In this document: positions 46,990 to 59,700 of the stretch, one piece after another
Numbering within the stretch: position 1 is the first letter of the stretch
How the letters are laid out: each line of letters opens with the position of its first letter
Source: Anaeramoeba flamelloides
Taxonomy: Eukaryota > Metamonada > Anaeramoebidae
Assembly: GCA_027625915.1 (NCBI GenBank)
Contig: JANTQA010000023.1
Coordinates: forward strand, 19,096,001 to 19,160,000
Reading direction: 5' to 3'
DNA: 64,000 nucleotides
Made by a program: the position numbers and the translations under genes
Notes under the pieces: generated by a model
What the model was told of the DNA's origin: nothing
What the model saw: only the letters and a program-made list of their open reading frames with translations
Database searches by the model: none

Positions 46990-47856
46990 TCAATTATGGT
47001 AATTTTTTTTCTTATTAGCCAGTGAAAGATCTACTTTTACAGAGTGGTTTAATGACCCACCAACATCCAGAACATGAAAAATCAAATTTGATCCCGTGAT
47101 GTATTCCTTTTCCATTGGTAAAGTCTGAATTTTGTTTGGATCTTCTGACAAGAAATTTTTTTTTTCTGTATTTGTTGCTTTTTGTTCTTCATTCTTCAAT
47201 GTGCTTCTTTTTTGCAGATCTTTTTCAAACAAATGCTTTACTGGTTGTACTGTTTTATATAGTTCCTTCCCATCAACAGTAAGTACATGAAAGATTATTT
47301 TTGTGTTTTTATTGACTTTAATTGAGGTGTAATTCCTACTGGATCGAAGTTTTGGTGCTACCTTTTGTTTTACAACAACAATTTTTGATAATATTTTTTT
47401 CTTTTTCGCGAAGAACCGAAGGATCACAAGTTGGCTATTAACTTTTCTCTTGTTTAATTCGTCTGGGTTTTCCCATACCATTCCAATTAAGTGGCTTTTT
47501 TTTCGGTGTGTTGAAATTGTGTTACGGTGTTTATTTTTGTTCTTTTTCTTCGTTTTTTGGAGGATCACTTGGTATAATATTTGAGATTCTTTATTCATGA
47601 TCGTTAAGTGTGTGAAATAATTTTTACTTTCTGTTGAAAGTAATTCTGTGGCTTTTGGTTTCCAAATGTAATTTATTTTGTTTTCGTTTTCTCTTTCTTT
47701 TTGTTGTTGTTTTTCTTTTTCATTTTTTTCATTTTCTTTTATTTGTTTTTGTTCTTCACAAATGTACAAACAGTTTTGAACACGAACGTTTTTATGAAGT
47801 TTTTTACCCTCTTTTGAAAATACAGAATATCGGAGTGAACGAATTTTTGAATTCAT
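46990..47856 (-). CDS. Unknown protein with four similar strand-rich units
   Basis: One exon, 288 residues, ATG at 47856. I do not recognise a family. Four segments look related: RYSVFSKEGKKLHKNVRV (residues 9-26), LTIMNKESQILYQVIL, IIFHVLTVDGKELYKTVQ and LIFHVLDVGGSLNHSVKV. Each has a hydrophobic strand, a short polar turn and a second strand, with the pattern F-x-V-x-x-x-x-G-x-x-L-x-x-x-V. They are separated by Lys/Glu/Asn-rich linkers. It has no signal peptide or membrane segment. The repeats suggest an internally duplicated beta-hairpin fold that binds something; the function is unknown. Composition and ATG start support a real gene. Confidence 0.75.
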   Translation of the reverse strand: MNSKIRSLRYSVFSKEGKKLHKNVRVQNCLYICEEQKQIKENEKNEKEKQQQKERENENKINYIWKPKATELLSTESKNYFTHLTIMNKESQILYQVILQKTKKKNKNKHRNTISTHRKKSHLIGMVWENPDELNKRKVNSQLVILRFFAKKKKILSKIVVVKQKVAPKLRSSRNYTSIKVNKNTKIIFHVLTVDGKELYKTVQPVKHLFEKDLQKRSTLKNEEQKATNTEKKNFLSEDPNKIQTLPMEKEYITGSNLIFHVLDVGGSLNHSVKVDLSLANKKKNYHN

Positions 47857-48075
47857 TTCTGAAAAAAAGTGTAAAAAATGAAATAAAGCAGCATAAAATC
47901 TGATTAACCAATCATATTTTAATTAGTGTTAGCACATTTGGTATCAACGATAGTTATTAAAGATTGAATAAATCTTTCTTATTTGAGAAATTAATTACAC
48001 TTTGCTTTTGATATATATTTGATCGATATTTGAGATCTGTTTTTGTTACTTTTAATTTCATTTGCATACCGAATC

Positions 48076-48725
48076 TCCTGTGGTCAAAATAATACTTGAA
48101 GTAAAGTTTAATCCATGTTCAAAAATGAAAAGTTTGTTTTTTTGTTATACTGGTATTTGAATTTTAAATGGGATAAACTTTTCACTTCCTTTTCCAGATT
48201 TTTTTCTTTTTTATTATCAACTCAAAGAAACACGTTGTAATTTGAAATCTCTATAAAAAAAGGAAAATGAAAATGAAGTCAAAAATTTTCCCATTTAGGA
48301 TTCAAATACCAGCAGATAATTGATAAATCAACCGATCAGAGAAATCAACAATAAACACTAATAAAATACGGTATTGATTTCTTAAAGTTCTATAATTTAA
48401 ATAGAAATTCTAAAAATAAAAAGAATAAATCGGCATATTTATCTCAGAAAAATAGGAGTTAATTATTGAGATTACTTTTTATCATCAATAAAACAGAAAA
48501 AATTCAAATAAAGTGGGAATATTACAAAAATTTTATACTAATTTCTTTCATAATTTAAATTTTTACTGAAAATTTCAAGGAATTGACCTTCAAAATTGGT
48601 ATAAACTTTGGTGTACTATAGAGAAGTAAACTGGAGGTTGGCTTGGAAAAGGAAGAAAAAAAAGGCACTGCTTTTATTTGAACATTGAGTATATATGTTG
48701 TTCTCCCATGATTTTTATCACTGTA
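48076..48725 (+). mobile_element. Tc1/mariner-like MITE, family B copy 6, with a nested palindrome
   Basis: Left end CCTGTGGTCAAAATAA (degenerate), right end TTTTTATCACTGTA. The interior matches family B from TTCTTAAAGTTCTAT onward. Between the left end and that block an extra ~165 bases form a palindrome (48148-48313), with arms GGTATTTGAAT...AAATGGGA and the reverse complement. The element is therefore longer than the usual ~480 bases. Confidence 0.65.
48148..48313 (+). mobile_element. Small palindromic element nested in family B copy 6
   Basis: Ends TACTGGTATTTGAA and TTCAAATACCAGCA are inverted copies; the arms continue for about 45 bases with minor mismatches (AAATGGGA, CACTTCC). The absence of this segment from the other family B copies marks it as a later insertion. 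Confidence 0.65.
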
Positions 48726-51034
48726 GTTAAAGTTTTTCATTATATATTATCTTTACCAATTGTTTACAGTGATTTTTAAATCAAAAGATGGGAAGGGAAA
48801 TTAAATATGTTCTTATATGTGTGGTAAATTTTTTAAATTGATCATTCATTTTGTCTCAAAAAAGTTTGCAAAATAAGGTATTATATAAAGAAAAGTTCTT
48901 GAGAACAAATAGAAAAAAATAATAATTAGCTATTTATTTTCTTTTTTTCCCCAGTTCAAAATTTTCTTTTGATTGCGGACAAGAGTTAAAAAGGAAAAAA
49001 AAATTAAGTGGTCATTTACTAATACATGAGATACTGAAATACAAAAGTATTTGTAACTTGAAAATAAAATCAAAAAACAAAGGCTAAAAAATACCAAAAG
49101 TTTAAAATAAAAGGAAAACTAAACGAAAAAAAGAAATAATAACAATTTAACAACTATCCCCAAATGAAATTTCTTGATTGATTATCAAATTAAATTAAGC
49201 TAACCAAAAGTATTGTAGACGGTATTTTTAGTGTACTTTATACAGATATCAACGATTTTTTTGTTTTGATTTTTTTCTTATTTATTTTTTTTTTCTAAAA
49301 GCTTAAAAAAAAAAAAATCCTTTTGAAACTCCAAATTAAAATTAAATACAGTGAACCTTTGTATTTTCCTTTAAAGCTCCCCTATATACAATTGCAAAAA
49401 TATTATTGTCAAAAAATGTAATTTCCTAAAGAAATTGAGAAAATTTTGTACAAAACATCCCAATGAAAAGGGCCCAATAATTTTTTTAACATTTTTTTTT
49501 TTGAAATTAAAGGTTTGTTCCGGTATTTTTTTTATGAATCCCAACTCTAATATGAAGTTTATTATTTCTCGTATTTCTAAACAATCTAAGTTTGGTTGAT
49601 TCTTGTAAATAAAGTTAATTTTTCATTTTTGGCTGATCTACTTTGAGTGAAATGGAGTTTACTTTTATTCAGTAACACGCCAAAATAATTTATTTTGGTG
49701 TCTTGATTTCTGTTGATTTTATAGCATTTTTTGAAAAAAATTCAAAATTTCCTCAACTAAGTTGACTTGATATTGTTTATTTTATGAATAGGACTAAAAG
49801 ACAACTGTTTCAGCCCAAAACAGTGAAATTGTTGTTCAAAGCCTATCATGAAAAAGTTTCATAATCTAAGTCAAATTTACACATCGGAAATTTCTTATTC
49901 CAAAAAAGAAAGGGAAATTTTAAATTCCAAAAAGTTTTGTAATTATCCTTTTCTTAGATCCTCCCGAATTGATTAATTTTATCTTTTTTTTTTTTTTTTT
50001 CAAATGGTCATTTTTTCGGTTAGTTACATGTTTTGTTAACTCAATGAACGTAGATATTTTTAAATTATTCGGAATAATAGAATAAGATGAAAAAAGATTA
50101 ATTGGTTATTACAATTTCAAACAAAAATCAAAAGAAAAACAAAAAGAAAAAGAAAAAAGTAATACAAACAATTGAAAATGGTTTTATTTTTTTACAAATT
50201 TGTTTTTTTTTTTGTTTTTAATTTGTCCAAAAAATATATACGTAACGAAAATAATTAGAAGTATTTAAACAAATCATTTTTAGGTATAATTGCATTTTAA
50301 CAGTATTGGATATTATATACTATTCAGTATATATCTATACCAAATTTCAAAATTTTAGACACAGTTTAAACAGTTGAAAGAATAATAATACTACACTTTA
50401 CATTCAATTTGAAAAAAATTTTGATTTTAATAAATATTTTTATTTTTTCTCTTTTTTGTTCTTGTTTTCTCTTCTTTTTTTCCAGTTATGATCTGATTTG
50501 TTAAATCTAAAAAAAAATTTCAATGATTAATCGAAGGTTAGTGTTGAGTTTCAAAAATTGAAAAATCACATACAATTGGTCGATGGTATCTTATCATTTG
50601 ATCGATTAACAATTGTTGGTGAAATTTCAACAAATATTGCCAATAAATTTTTTTTTCCACTCGTTTCATTATCTTGGACAACCAATTTTTTTTTTTTCAG
50701 TTTTATTTTTTTTTTTTTTTCGTTTTATTTTGACAAAACTGATTACCTATAAAAACCATTCATAGTGGATAACTTAAATTTGATTTAATATTTAGTTTGA
50801 AAAAATACAAAAAATTGAGATTTTTTTTTTTACCTCTTTTTGATTTTGAGTCTTTAAAAATTTTTGGAATGGGGTTTAGTTTTCAGAAATAATAATAACA
50901 GGATAATTGCCAAGAGTTGATTTATCATAAAAATGAAATTTAAAATAATAATAATAATAATAATAATAATAATCTGTTATAAAATTTTAATTCAATTATT
51001 ATCAATTTGAGAATTAATAAAAAATATTCACAAA
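48726..51034. other. Spacer downstream of the BEACH gene with coding-like islands
   Basis: Near 49787-49866 a short plus frame reads MNRTKRQLFQPKTVKLLFKA before a stop; its pattern faintly recalls the start of a homeodomain. Near 50545-50770, frames open on both strands: plus VEFQKLKNHIQLVDGILSFD, and minus MKRVEKKIYWQYLLKFHQQL or ETSGKKNLLAIFVEISPTIV. None is complete. An AAT microsatellite lies at about 50944-50973, just past the BEACH stop. Confidence 0.25.
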
Positions 51035-53754
51035 TTATTTTTTTTCAGATATTATATCATCAAATTTCAATTCAACTAAATTACACTTTCCATTTTGTAA
51101 ACCTAGATATATATGTGTTTCATTTTTTGTCAAAATTAAGGATCTTATTGTCTTTAGGGAAAAATACAAATCTTTAATTAATTTTAAATTCGAACATTTT
51201 CTGATTTGAAATAGTCCATTTTTCCCACCAACAATAAAATATTTCCCATCCTTGGTGATATTCATACAATAAATAATTTTTTCAAGATTTATTTGTTTTA
51301 AAATAAAACCATTTATGGTTATTAACCATATGAATTGATTTATTGTGACCAGTATATTACAATTTGATAAAATTTTGATACAAGATTGATTAATTTTGTG
51401 ATTTTTATTTGATTTTAACTTCTTGGAACCGTTAATACTTATATTACTATTCTGATTATCATTTAGTTCGTTTTTAAGGTTTCTATTCTTTAAAAGAAAT
51501 CTTCTAATAAATTTACCATCAATTAACCGATGAAATAATAATTCTTTATCCTTTGAAAGAGAAACAATAATATTTAATTTCAAATTTATATCTAAATTAA
51601 TGATTTTCGATTTATGACCATAACAAATTTTAAATAATTTGAATAGGGGAAGAGCGTTGGAAATCAAATCTTCATTATTTTTTTCAATATTACAACTATT
51701 ATTATTATTATTTTTATATTCCTGTCCACTGTCACTCTTGTTATCATCCCTACTGTAATTATTAGTGAAAATTAGATCATTTTCCGTGTGTCCCTCGTTG
51801 TTCTTTGATGTTATTTTCCAAATTATTATTGAATAATCATTTGAACCAGATACTAAATACTTTTCTGATTTGTCTATTTTAATACAGGTTACAATATTCT
51901 TATGGAACTGTAATTTTTTTTGGTTATTCTTTTTGATATTATGAATATTTGTCAACCGAATGGACGAGTCATAATAACCACAACTTATCAATGTCGAAAA
52001 ATCGTTCATTAAAATAAAAGAACTATTGAAATTTTGAAATTTGGGATCGAAAAATACACCAACTATTTTTTTTTTCTTTTTTTGTCGATCTTGATCATAT
52101 TCAAATTCGCCACCTTGATTAACCTTACTTTCAAATAGCCATTTATGCAGTCCTAAATTACGCCCTTGGTCAATAGTAATAATTCCCCTGTTATAACCTA
52201 ATATTTTTTTAAATTTTGGGTTTGGTTCTTGAATTTTTAAATCTATTATTGGTTTATTCGAAAGTTCTAATAAATATTTTGTTGTTTTTAAACTCTTCCA
52301 TTTTTTGGTAATTGGTTTTTGTAATGGTAAATTTGTGTTTATTATATTTATTTTTCGTTGGTTATTTCCTCCACATTTTGAATTAATTCTTTTTGGGTGA
52401 GCCTTGTCAAATATTTTTTTTGGATAATATTTTGTTTTAATGTTATAATTATCATTATCATTATCGTTATCGTTATCGTTATCGTTATCATTTACATTTT
52501 TATTTTCATTATTTGTTACCTTATTCGATTCCTTACTTGCTTTCTTATCATTATTAATAAATTTCATTTGATTAATTCCAAAAATTAAATCAATCCACTC
52601 GTGTAAATGTTTTGAAACATATTCAGATTCCAATATTTTCCGATTAATATTTACAAATTTATAAGCAGAATTATCTGCCCAAGGTGGTAAAATAATATTT
52701 TCTAATTTTGCTTGTTTATTGTTTGTTTCAATTTTAATCCCATTCAAATTTAAAAATATTTCAGGTAAATAATAGAATTCTGGTATTAATTCATACGGAA
52801 AATTGTTTTGATTGGAAATCTTTTGAAAATGTTCTGGTATCGAATTTAAATAATCACTTCTGTCTAAATATTTTTTATCTATTAAAAGAATGTAAAAAAA
52901 GTTGAAAAAATTATAATTAAAATAAAAATGAGAATATATAAATTTAAATTTTTAAAAAATTAAATATAATATTACAAATGCTTTTAAATTTTGAAAAAAC
53001 TAAAGGAAGTTTTTTTCAATTTAAGAAATTAAAAAGAAAATTTCAGAAATTTTATTTTTATTTCTCAAATTAAAAAAAAAAATAAAAGTGCATTTCTTGA
53101 GGTTTTCTGTTTGATTCATGAAATTTATAGATTTTCTGAATAAACATAGAAATAAAGAAAAGTTAATTACGGGTTTTTTTTTTATTTATTTTTCTGTTAA
53201 AAAAATGTGTTAATTTTTTAATCAAAATAAAAATTAAAGAAAGCCTAACAACAAACAAGGTGAATTTAGTATTCACTTTCTTAAGGGACTATTATCACCA
53301 TAAATTTGTATATAATTAAAGTGTGTTGTAATTGGAAGTAAATCGTTTCATTGCCCACATGATAGTTTCTGTGACTCTAAAAAAATCTATTATAAATATT
53401 ATTACACAATCAATTATTACATTTGAGTTTTTGATGATAACATATATTATTATGATATTAACAATTAATTCGCGATAATATTAAAAAAATCGCGATTAGT
53501 CCTACTTTATCACGAAAAATCATAAAATCGCGATATTCAACATTATCGCGATAATTAATGAAAAATTATGTTTTTGAAATCACCTTAAAAAAATATCTTG
53601 ACTTTTACAAAGCCTTGAGACTTTTACGACGAATTTCCCCTTTAAAAATGTTAGAAAGTGTTTGCAATGGTTGTTAATTGTCTCCAAGTGTTTAAAAGTT
53701 TTGAAAGACAGAAAACTTATATGAAACGGAATGAGTTTGTTTGTAGTGAAAAAA

Positions 53755-53795
<41 letters not shown>

Positions 53796-56700
53796 AACAA
53801 AATATAAAATCTCAAACAAATTTTATGATCAAACTAATAATAATCCATTTCAACAGTTGAATATAAAATAGGTGTCTTTTTTTAAAATGGAGTTGTTACC
53901 TTCGCAAGTTAAATAACCAAAAAGAATAAAGAGGAATTTTCCTACTTATTGGTGATCGATCAAAGAAAAACCTCTAAGCTCTAATTGTGTTTTCTGTTCC
54001 AATCCAAAGATATGAGAAGAAGAAGAAAAATAACAAGAAGAAAATAATTGTCCCAAAAATCTTAATAATTGGTGATAATGTGGCTAGATTGTAGTGAAAG
54101 CTTTTGAATAGTTATACATATCCCCTTTAAGCTTTCCTAGAATATTGAAAATGTTTTAACTGAAGAACATATTCTTTAAAGGACAGTAAAGGGTTGGTTG
54201 TTTTAGAAGCTCTTTTATTCAACTCAATTTACAACATCACGATTGACTGAGAAAATATTTATTTTTCTTTAGTTCTTATTATTGTTGATCTTAAAGGATC
54301 AATAGGTTTGTAAACCAAATAAAAAGAAAATACAATAAAACTCTTTGATCTGATCCTTGATTGAATCAAGTATCTTTTTTGTTATTTTTTCAAAGAATAA
54401 CTTTTTTTCACATAATCTGTTTTTTGATCAAAAAAATTTTTTGTAAAAATATTGCTCAATTAGCCCAAAACATATCAACTATTTTATCGCGATTACTTTT
54501 TAATCGCGATATTTTGGAATTTATCATGATTTTTAAATAATTATCGCGATAATATTGAATATCGCGATTTGTTATATTATCGCGAGAATATTGAATATGG
54601 CGATTTTTTAAAATATCGTGATTAAATAAGGGTTATCACGATTTTTGTAACTTTATTGTGACTTAAGCATAGATCTCATCAAAACCTATATTTTTTAAAA
54701 ATCACCACAATGAAAAATTTTCATTTTTGAAATTTATTTTTTTAAAATTCCTTTTTCCGAATCTAAAAATAGAAATTTTAAACAATAGTATGATAGTCTT
54801 TAATAGTTCATATTTAGAACCTCCAAAAGTAACTATTTTTTCATTTTTTTAATTTCAAAGATTAACTCAATAACCATCAACATTAAAAGCCCAAAGACTA
54901 GTTAGTTTTGTTTCCTTTTTATAGAATTAGTTGTAACATCAATATATTTCGAATATTTGTTGAAATAATTTGTTAAAATAGTCTTTTCATTAATTATTTA
55001 ATTTTTTAGAAAAAATTGAATTTTTTAGCCACTAATCTACATTTTGAAACAAATTTATCTACAGAGATTTTGCAATTTTGTAAGTCTGAATATTGATGTT
55101 TCAACCTTTAAATTTGAGTCTGGAAATGTAAATTGTTTCTGAAATTCTTTGAATTTTTTTACTAATACATAGGATCATTTTTAATTTGATTTGATCATCA
55201 AAAATTACTACTTGACTAATCCATTTTTTTAGAGACATTTGAAATCTGGTAAACTAATGTGATTTAAACTCAATAACAACTTACTTTAATCTTAGGCTTA
55301 TCCTTGGTAAACGCTAATCCCTTTAGGATAAAAAAAAAAGTTGAAATTTTTTTATGAATTTTCATTTAGTAATGAGATACAATAATTGATATTAAGCAAT
55401 AAAATAAATGACTTTCAAATCAAATTGATAAAAAAAGTAGATTATTCATAAATAATGTCAAAACTATCAAGAATAAACCAAAAAGAAATAAAGAAAATGA
55501 AAATGAATAGAGAAAAAAAGAAAAGAAAAATGTTACTTTTTTCGTTTTTTAAAAATGTCGTAAAAGGTTCTAATCTACTTAAATAAAATGTTGCTGAATT
55601 AAACTTTGAATTAAAATTTTCACATTTAAACCTATTTTCATTATCATGTTCATTTTGGTCATTTCTTTTTCCACCACCACCACCACCATCATCATTATCA
55701 CAATTATCATCAATATTCTTGCCATTTTTTATTTTCTTCAAATTTTGGTTAAATATTGGTAAGGAAAAATTCCGATAAATTTTTTTATTTTTAAAATTTA
55801 ATCTTTTGGAAGTAAAATCAATAATAATCCAAGGGAATATAGGATAATTAGACAAATCATAATAAGATCTACCAGCAATAATATTTAATTTGATTAAATA
55901 TTCAAAATTGGAAATTAATCTATTTTTCCATTGGTAAATGATTTTGGATTTTTTAAAGCGTTCTATGTGATTTTTTATCTTAAAAATACTATCATTATTA
56001 ACATTAGATAATTGTTCACAAATCAATTGATAAATTTGATCACGCAAATTATTATTTTCAAATCCAATTGACAAAAAGGTATTATCTTGGTCATGATTAT
56101 TCTGATCATGTTCGTTCTTATGTTTATTAGTATTTTTTATAATAATTTGCAAAAAGGTATCTGAATTATTCAACTTTAATGGAAAAATTTCGAAAATTTT
56201 TTCAAATTTAATATGAATATATTTTTTAATCAAAATATTTGGATCTCCATTTGGTATTGTTATTTTTATTTCCTGCTGTGTTATTAATAAATTAATGTTT
56301 TTTTGATCAATTAAATTAATAATTAATTTACAATTTATTTTTGGAGTAATCCAATTAGTTTTATTTGAATTTTTTTTTTTAATATTTTTAGTATTGCTAT
56401 TTGAATTATTACTCTCAATCTTATTAGAATATAGTATATTTTTCATTTTTACATTATTGCTATTCAATTTATTTTGATTAAAAATGTTTTTCAATAATAA
56501 TCTTTTTTTATAATTAAATTGAGAATGGTTAATTTGATAATGACTAGTGTGATTAACGTGACCATTAACATTAAAATTAATATTATTAAAAGTTTTTATC
56601 ATTCTTTTGAAATCACTTTGGATTAAATTGTCATCTTTGATTTCATTTTTTAATGAGTTGTTTTTTTCAATAATTTCTTTATCAATAATTTTTTGAATTA

Positions 56701-59700
56701 CCTTCTTAAAAATTGATAATTTATCTTTGTTAATGTTTAAATTAAACCAAAAGGTTTGGTTTAAATTTCTTTTCAGTTCACTTTTTAATTTCTTTTGCTT
56801 CTTTTTTTTATGATAATATTCACCATAAATTTCATTTTGTAATTTAAAATAAACCTCTTCAGCTAATAAATTGCATTTTTCATTTCCAATTAATAGGTCG
56901 ATATCTTGGCTCTTTATTGTTTTCTGAAAAATTCTTTCTAACGATAACACAAACGGGGAAAGCAAATTAGTTTTCGGTGAAATATCAAATAATTCTTCAA
57001 TAGTTAATTTAAAATGTTTTTTTAATATATCATTTTTAGCTTTCGTGATACTGATTAATAAATAAACAAATAAATCATCATACATTTTTGAAAGATTGTA
57101 CGTGGAAAATAGTTTTTTACACTTTGTTATAATTAATTTTATATAAAAAATACAACTAGGCAAAGTTTCCGTTTGAAATTGTAAAGTATTTAATAAAAGT
57201 ACTATCATGGATTCTAATAATTCCATTGTTTGCTTTTTTGAATATAATAAAATTTTGGAATTCACATTAAACAAGTTTAAATTAGAAAAAATTTCAAATA
57301 TTTGATATATTATGATGGTTGTATGTTTTTCATATAAAATGGGATTTAATTTGGAAATAATAGGAAATTCAAAAATTGAAATATTTTGATCTTTATTTTT
57401 GATATTAATATTGGAGTTGTTATTGTTATTGTTATTGTTATTGTTATTGTTATTGTTATTGTTATTATTTCTATTATTGTTGTTGTTGTTATTGTTATTA
57501 TTATTTTTTTTATTTTCATTTTTTTTCTTAACATCTATTTCTTTTAACAAATTATTTTCTTCATTCTCTTTTTTTAATTTTATTTCAAAAAATAATTTAT
57601 TGATTTCTTTAAATAATAATTCAATATTTTTGAAAAAAAAATTTTTATTAAATAAATTTTTTAAACTTTTATTATAATTATTCGAATCTTTTTCAAATTT
57701 TTTGTTCAATTTATTCAATTTTTTTTAATATTTAATTTAATTATTTTTAATAATTCTAAAAATAATTGAGTTTTGATTGAGAATTTATTCATATTAATTT
57801 GTAATAGATATTGTTTTTTGTTCTTCTATTTTTGATATTTTCTTATAATATAAATCTAAAAATAATAGTGTTTCACGAAAAATAATAATTCCATTTTCTT
57901 TTTTTATTAGGCACCAATAATGAATTTTACTAATAAATTCAAATAATTTTTTATTATATAAATGATTAACTTTTTGTAAATTTAAACTTTGGAAAATTTT
58001 ATATTGCCAACCAAATTGATTAATTATTTGAGAAAAATTATGATTTATATATTTTTCAATCCATTTGATTTCATTAAAGAAATGTAAACCTGAATCATCA
58101 TAAAATTTTTTGGCAAATTGGAATAATGTAAAAAATACACATGGATTTTTTAATTTTTTTTTTTCATTTTCATATAATAGCCTGGTCATAGCATCAAAAA
58201 TAGAAACAGACACCTCAGCATTTAGAATAAAATGATGGACTATATAATAATTTTTCTTAAAATTATAAATCGGAATCAAGGAATCATTGCTATTGCTATT
58301 ATTATTATTATTACTTTTATTATTCTTAAAGATAATGCTTTTTTCTGAAATATTGAGAACAGTAAATATTAAAACTGTCCAGATTCTAACTTGTTCAAAT
58401 TTTGAGGTTAAGAAATAATACATATGATCAATAATTTTCAAAGCAATTTTTTTCCCCTCTTGACTGGTAATAATAAAATTTGTATTTAAAAACAAACCGT
58501 AAATACATTTCAGAATATGATGTATATCCTTATTTTGATTAATTAATAATAAACATATTTTTGTAACATTTAATAATTTGGAAATTGAAGTTAAATTAAG
58601 TAAAAATATTTTGATAATTTCCAATAATTGCTTTTGTAATAGATTTTTTTCCTTTTTATTCATCTGTATTGAATTTTCTTCATTCCTTTCATTACTTTCA
58701 TTGTCCTTTGTACTATCATTATTCCAATAATAATATAGCCCTTTCAATATTTTTTTAAAATCAATTTTTTCTAAAAAATCATTATATTTGTTTTTATTAT
58801 TAATTTTCATTTCATTATTATTTTTGTTGAAGAAATGCTGTTGTTTATGTAAATAATTGAGAGCAATTGTAAATAATTTTGATTGGATGGAATATTTTAA
58901 ATATACCCAATTTTGAAAATCAGTAAAAAAATTTGAAACAAAATTTATAAAAAATTTATTATCATTGGTTCTTAAAAAAAATTGATTTATATTTTCAATA
59001 ATATTCAAAGTAATCAATTTTCTTTGCTTGGTAAAAATTTTTGTTAAAATTGAAAATCCATTTAATTTGCAAAATAATTTTCTATTTATTTTATCCACTT
59101 CTAAAGTAATAAAAATAAATTTGATAATTTTTTCAACTATTGGATGGAAGAATATCATATACCATACTTATATTTAACTTTATATATCTTTATGTTTTTT
59201 CCTAAAAATGATATTTTTATAAAATTTCATTTATAAGAAAGTTTATAATTTTTATTAAATTTCAATATTTTCATTTTTTTTTTTATTTTTTTTTTCTTTT
59301 TTTTTGAAAAAGTAATTATGAATTTTTACAAAGAAAAGAGATTTTTTGTAAAATTAAAATGGTTGAATTAATAGAATGTCATTTGTTGTATTGTTTCATT
59401 TTAAAATGATTTGTTTTTTTTTTTTTTTTTTTTGAATAATCCCATTATAAAAATTTTCAAAACTTTTTTGTTAATTTATTTTTAAATTCATACTATCAAG
59501 AAAAAAAAAAAAGTTATATCAAATTGTAATAATTATGAATAAAAAATTGAAATGATCGTAAAAAATTGTGAATGGAAATAAATTGATTGTCTTTTTGTAA
59601 TCTTTAATTGCTCTTTGTGTCAATGCGAATTTTGAATAGTTTTTATTAAAAGTTTCCAAAAGAAGTAAAAATTGAGATCTAAATTTTTAATATTTCATTT

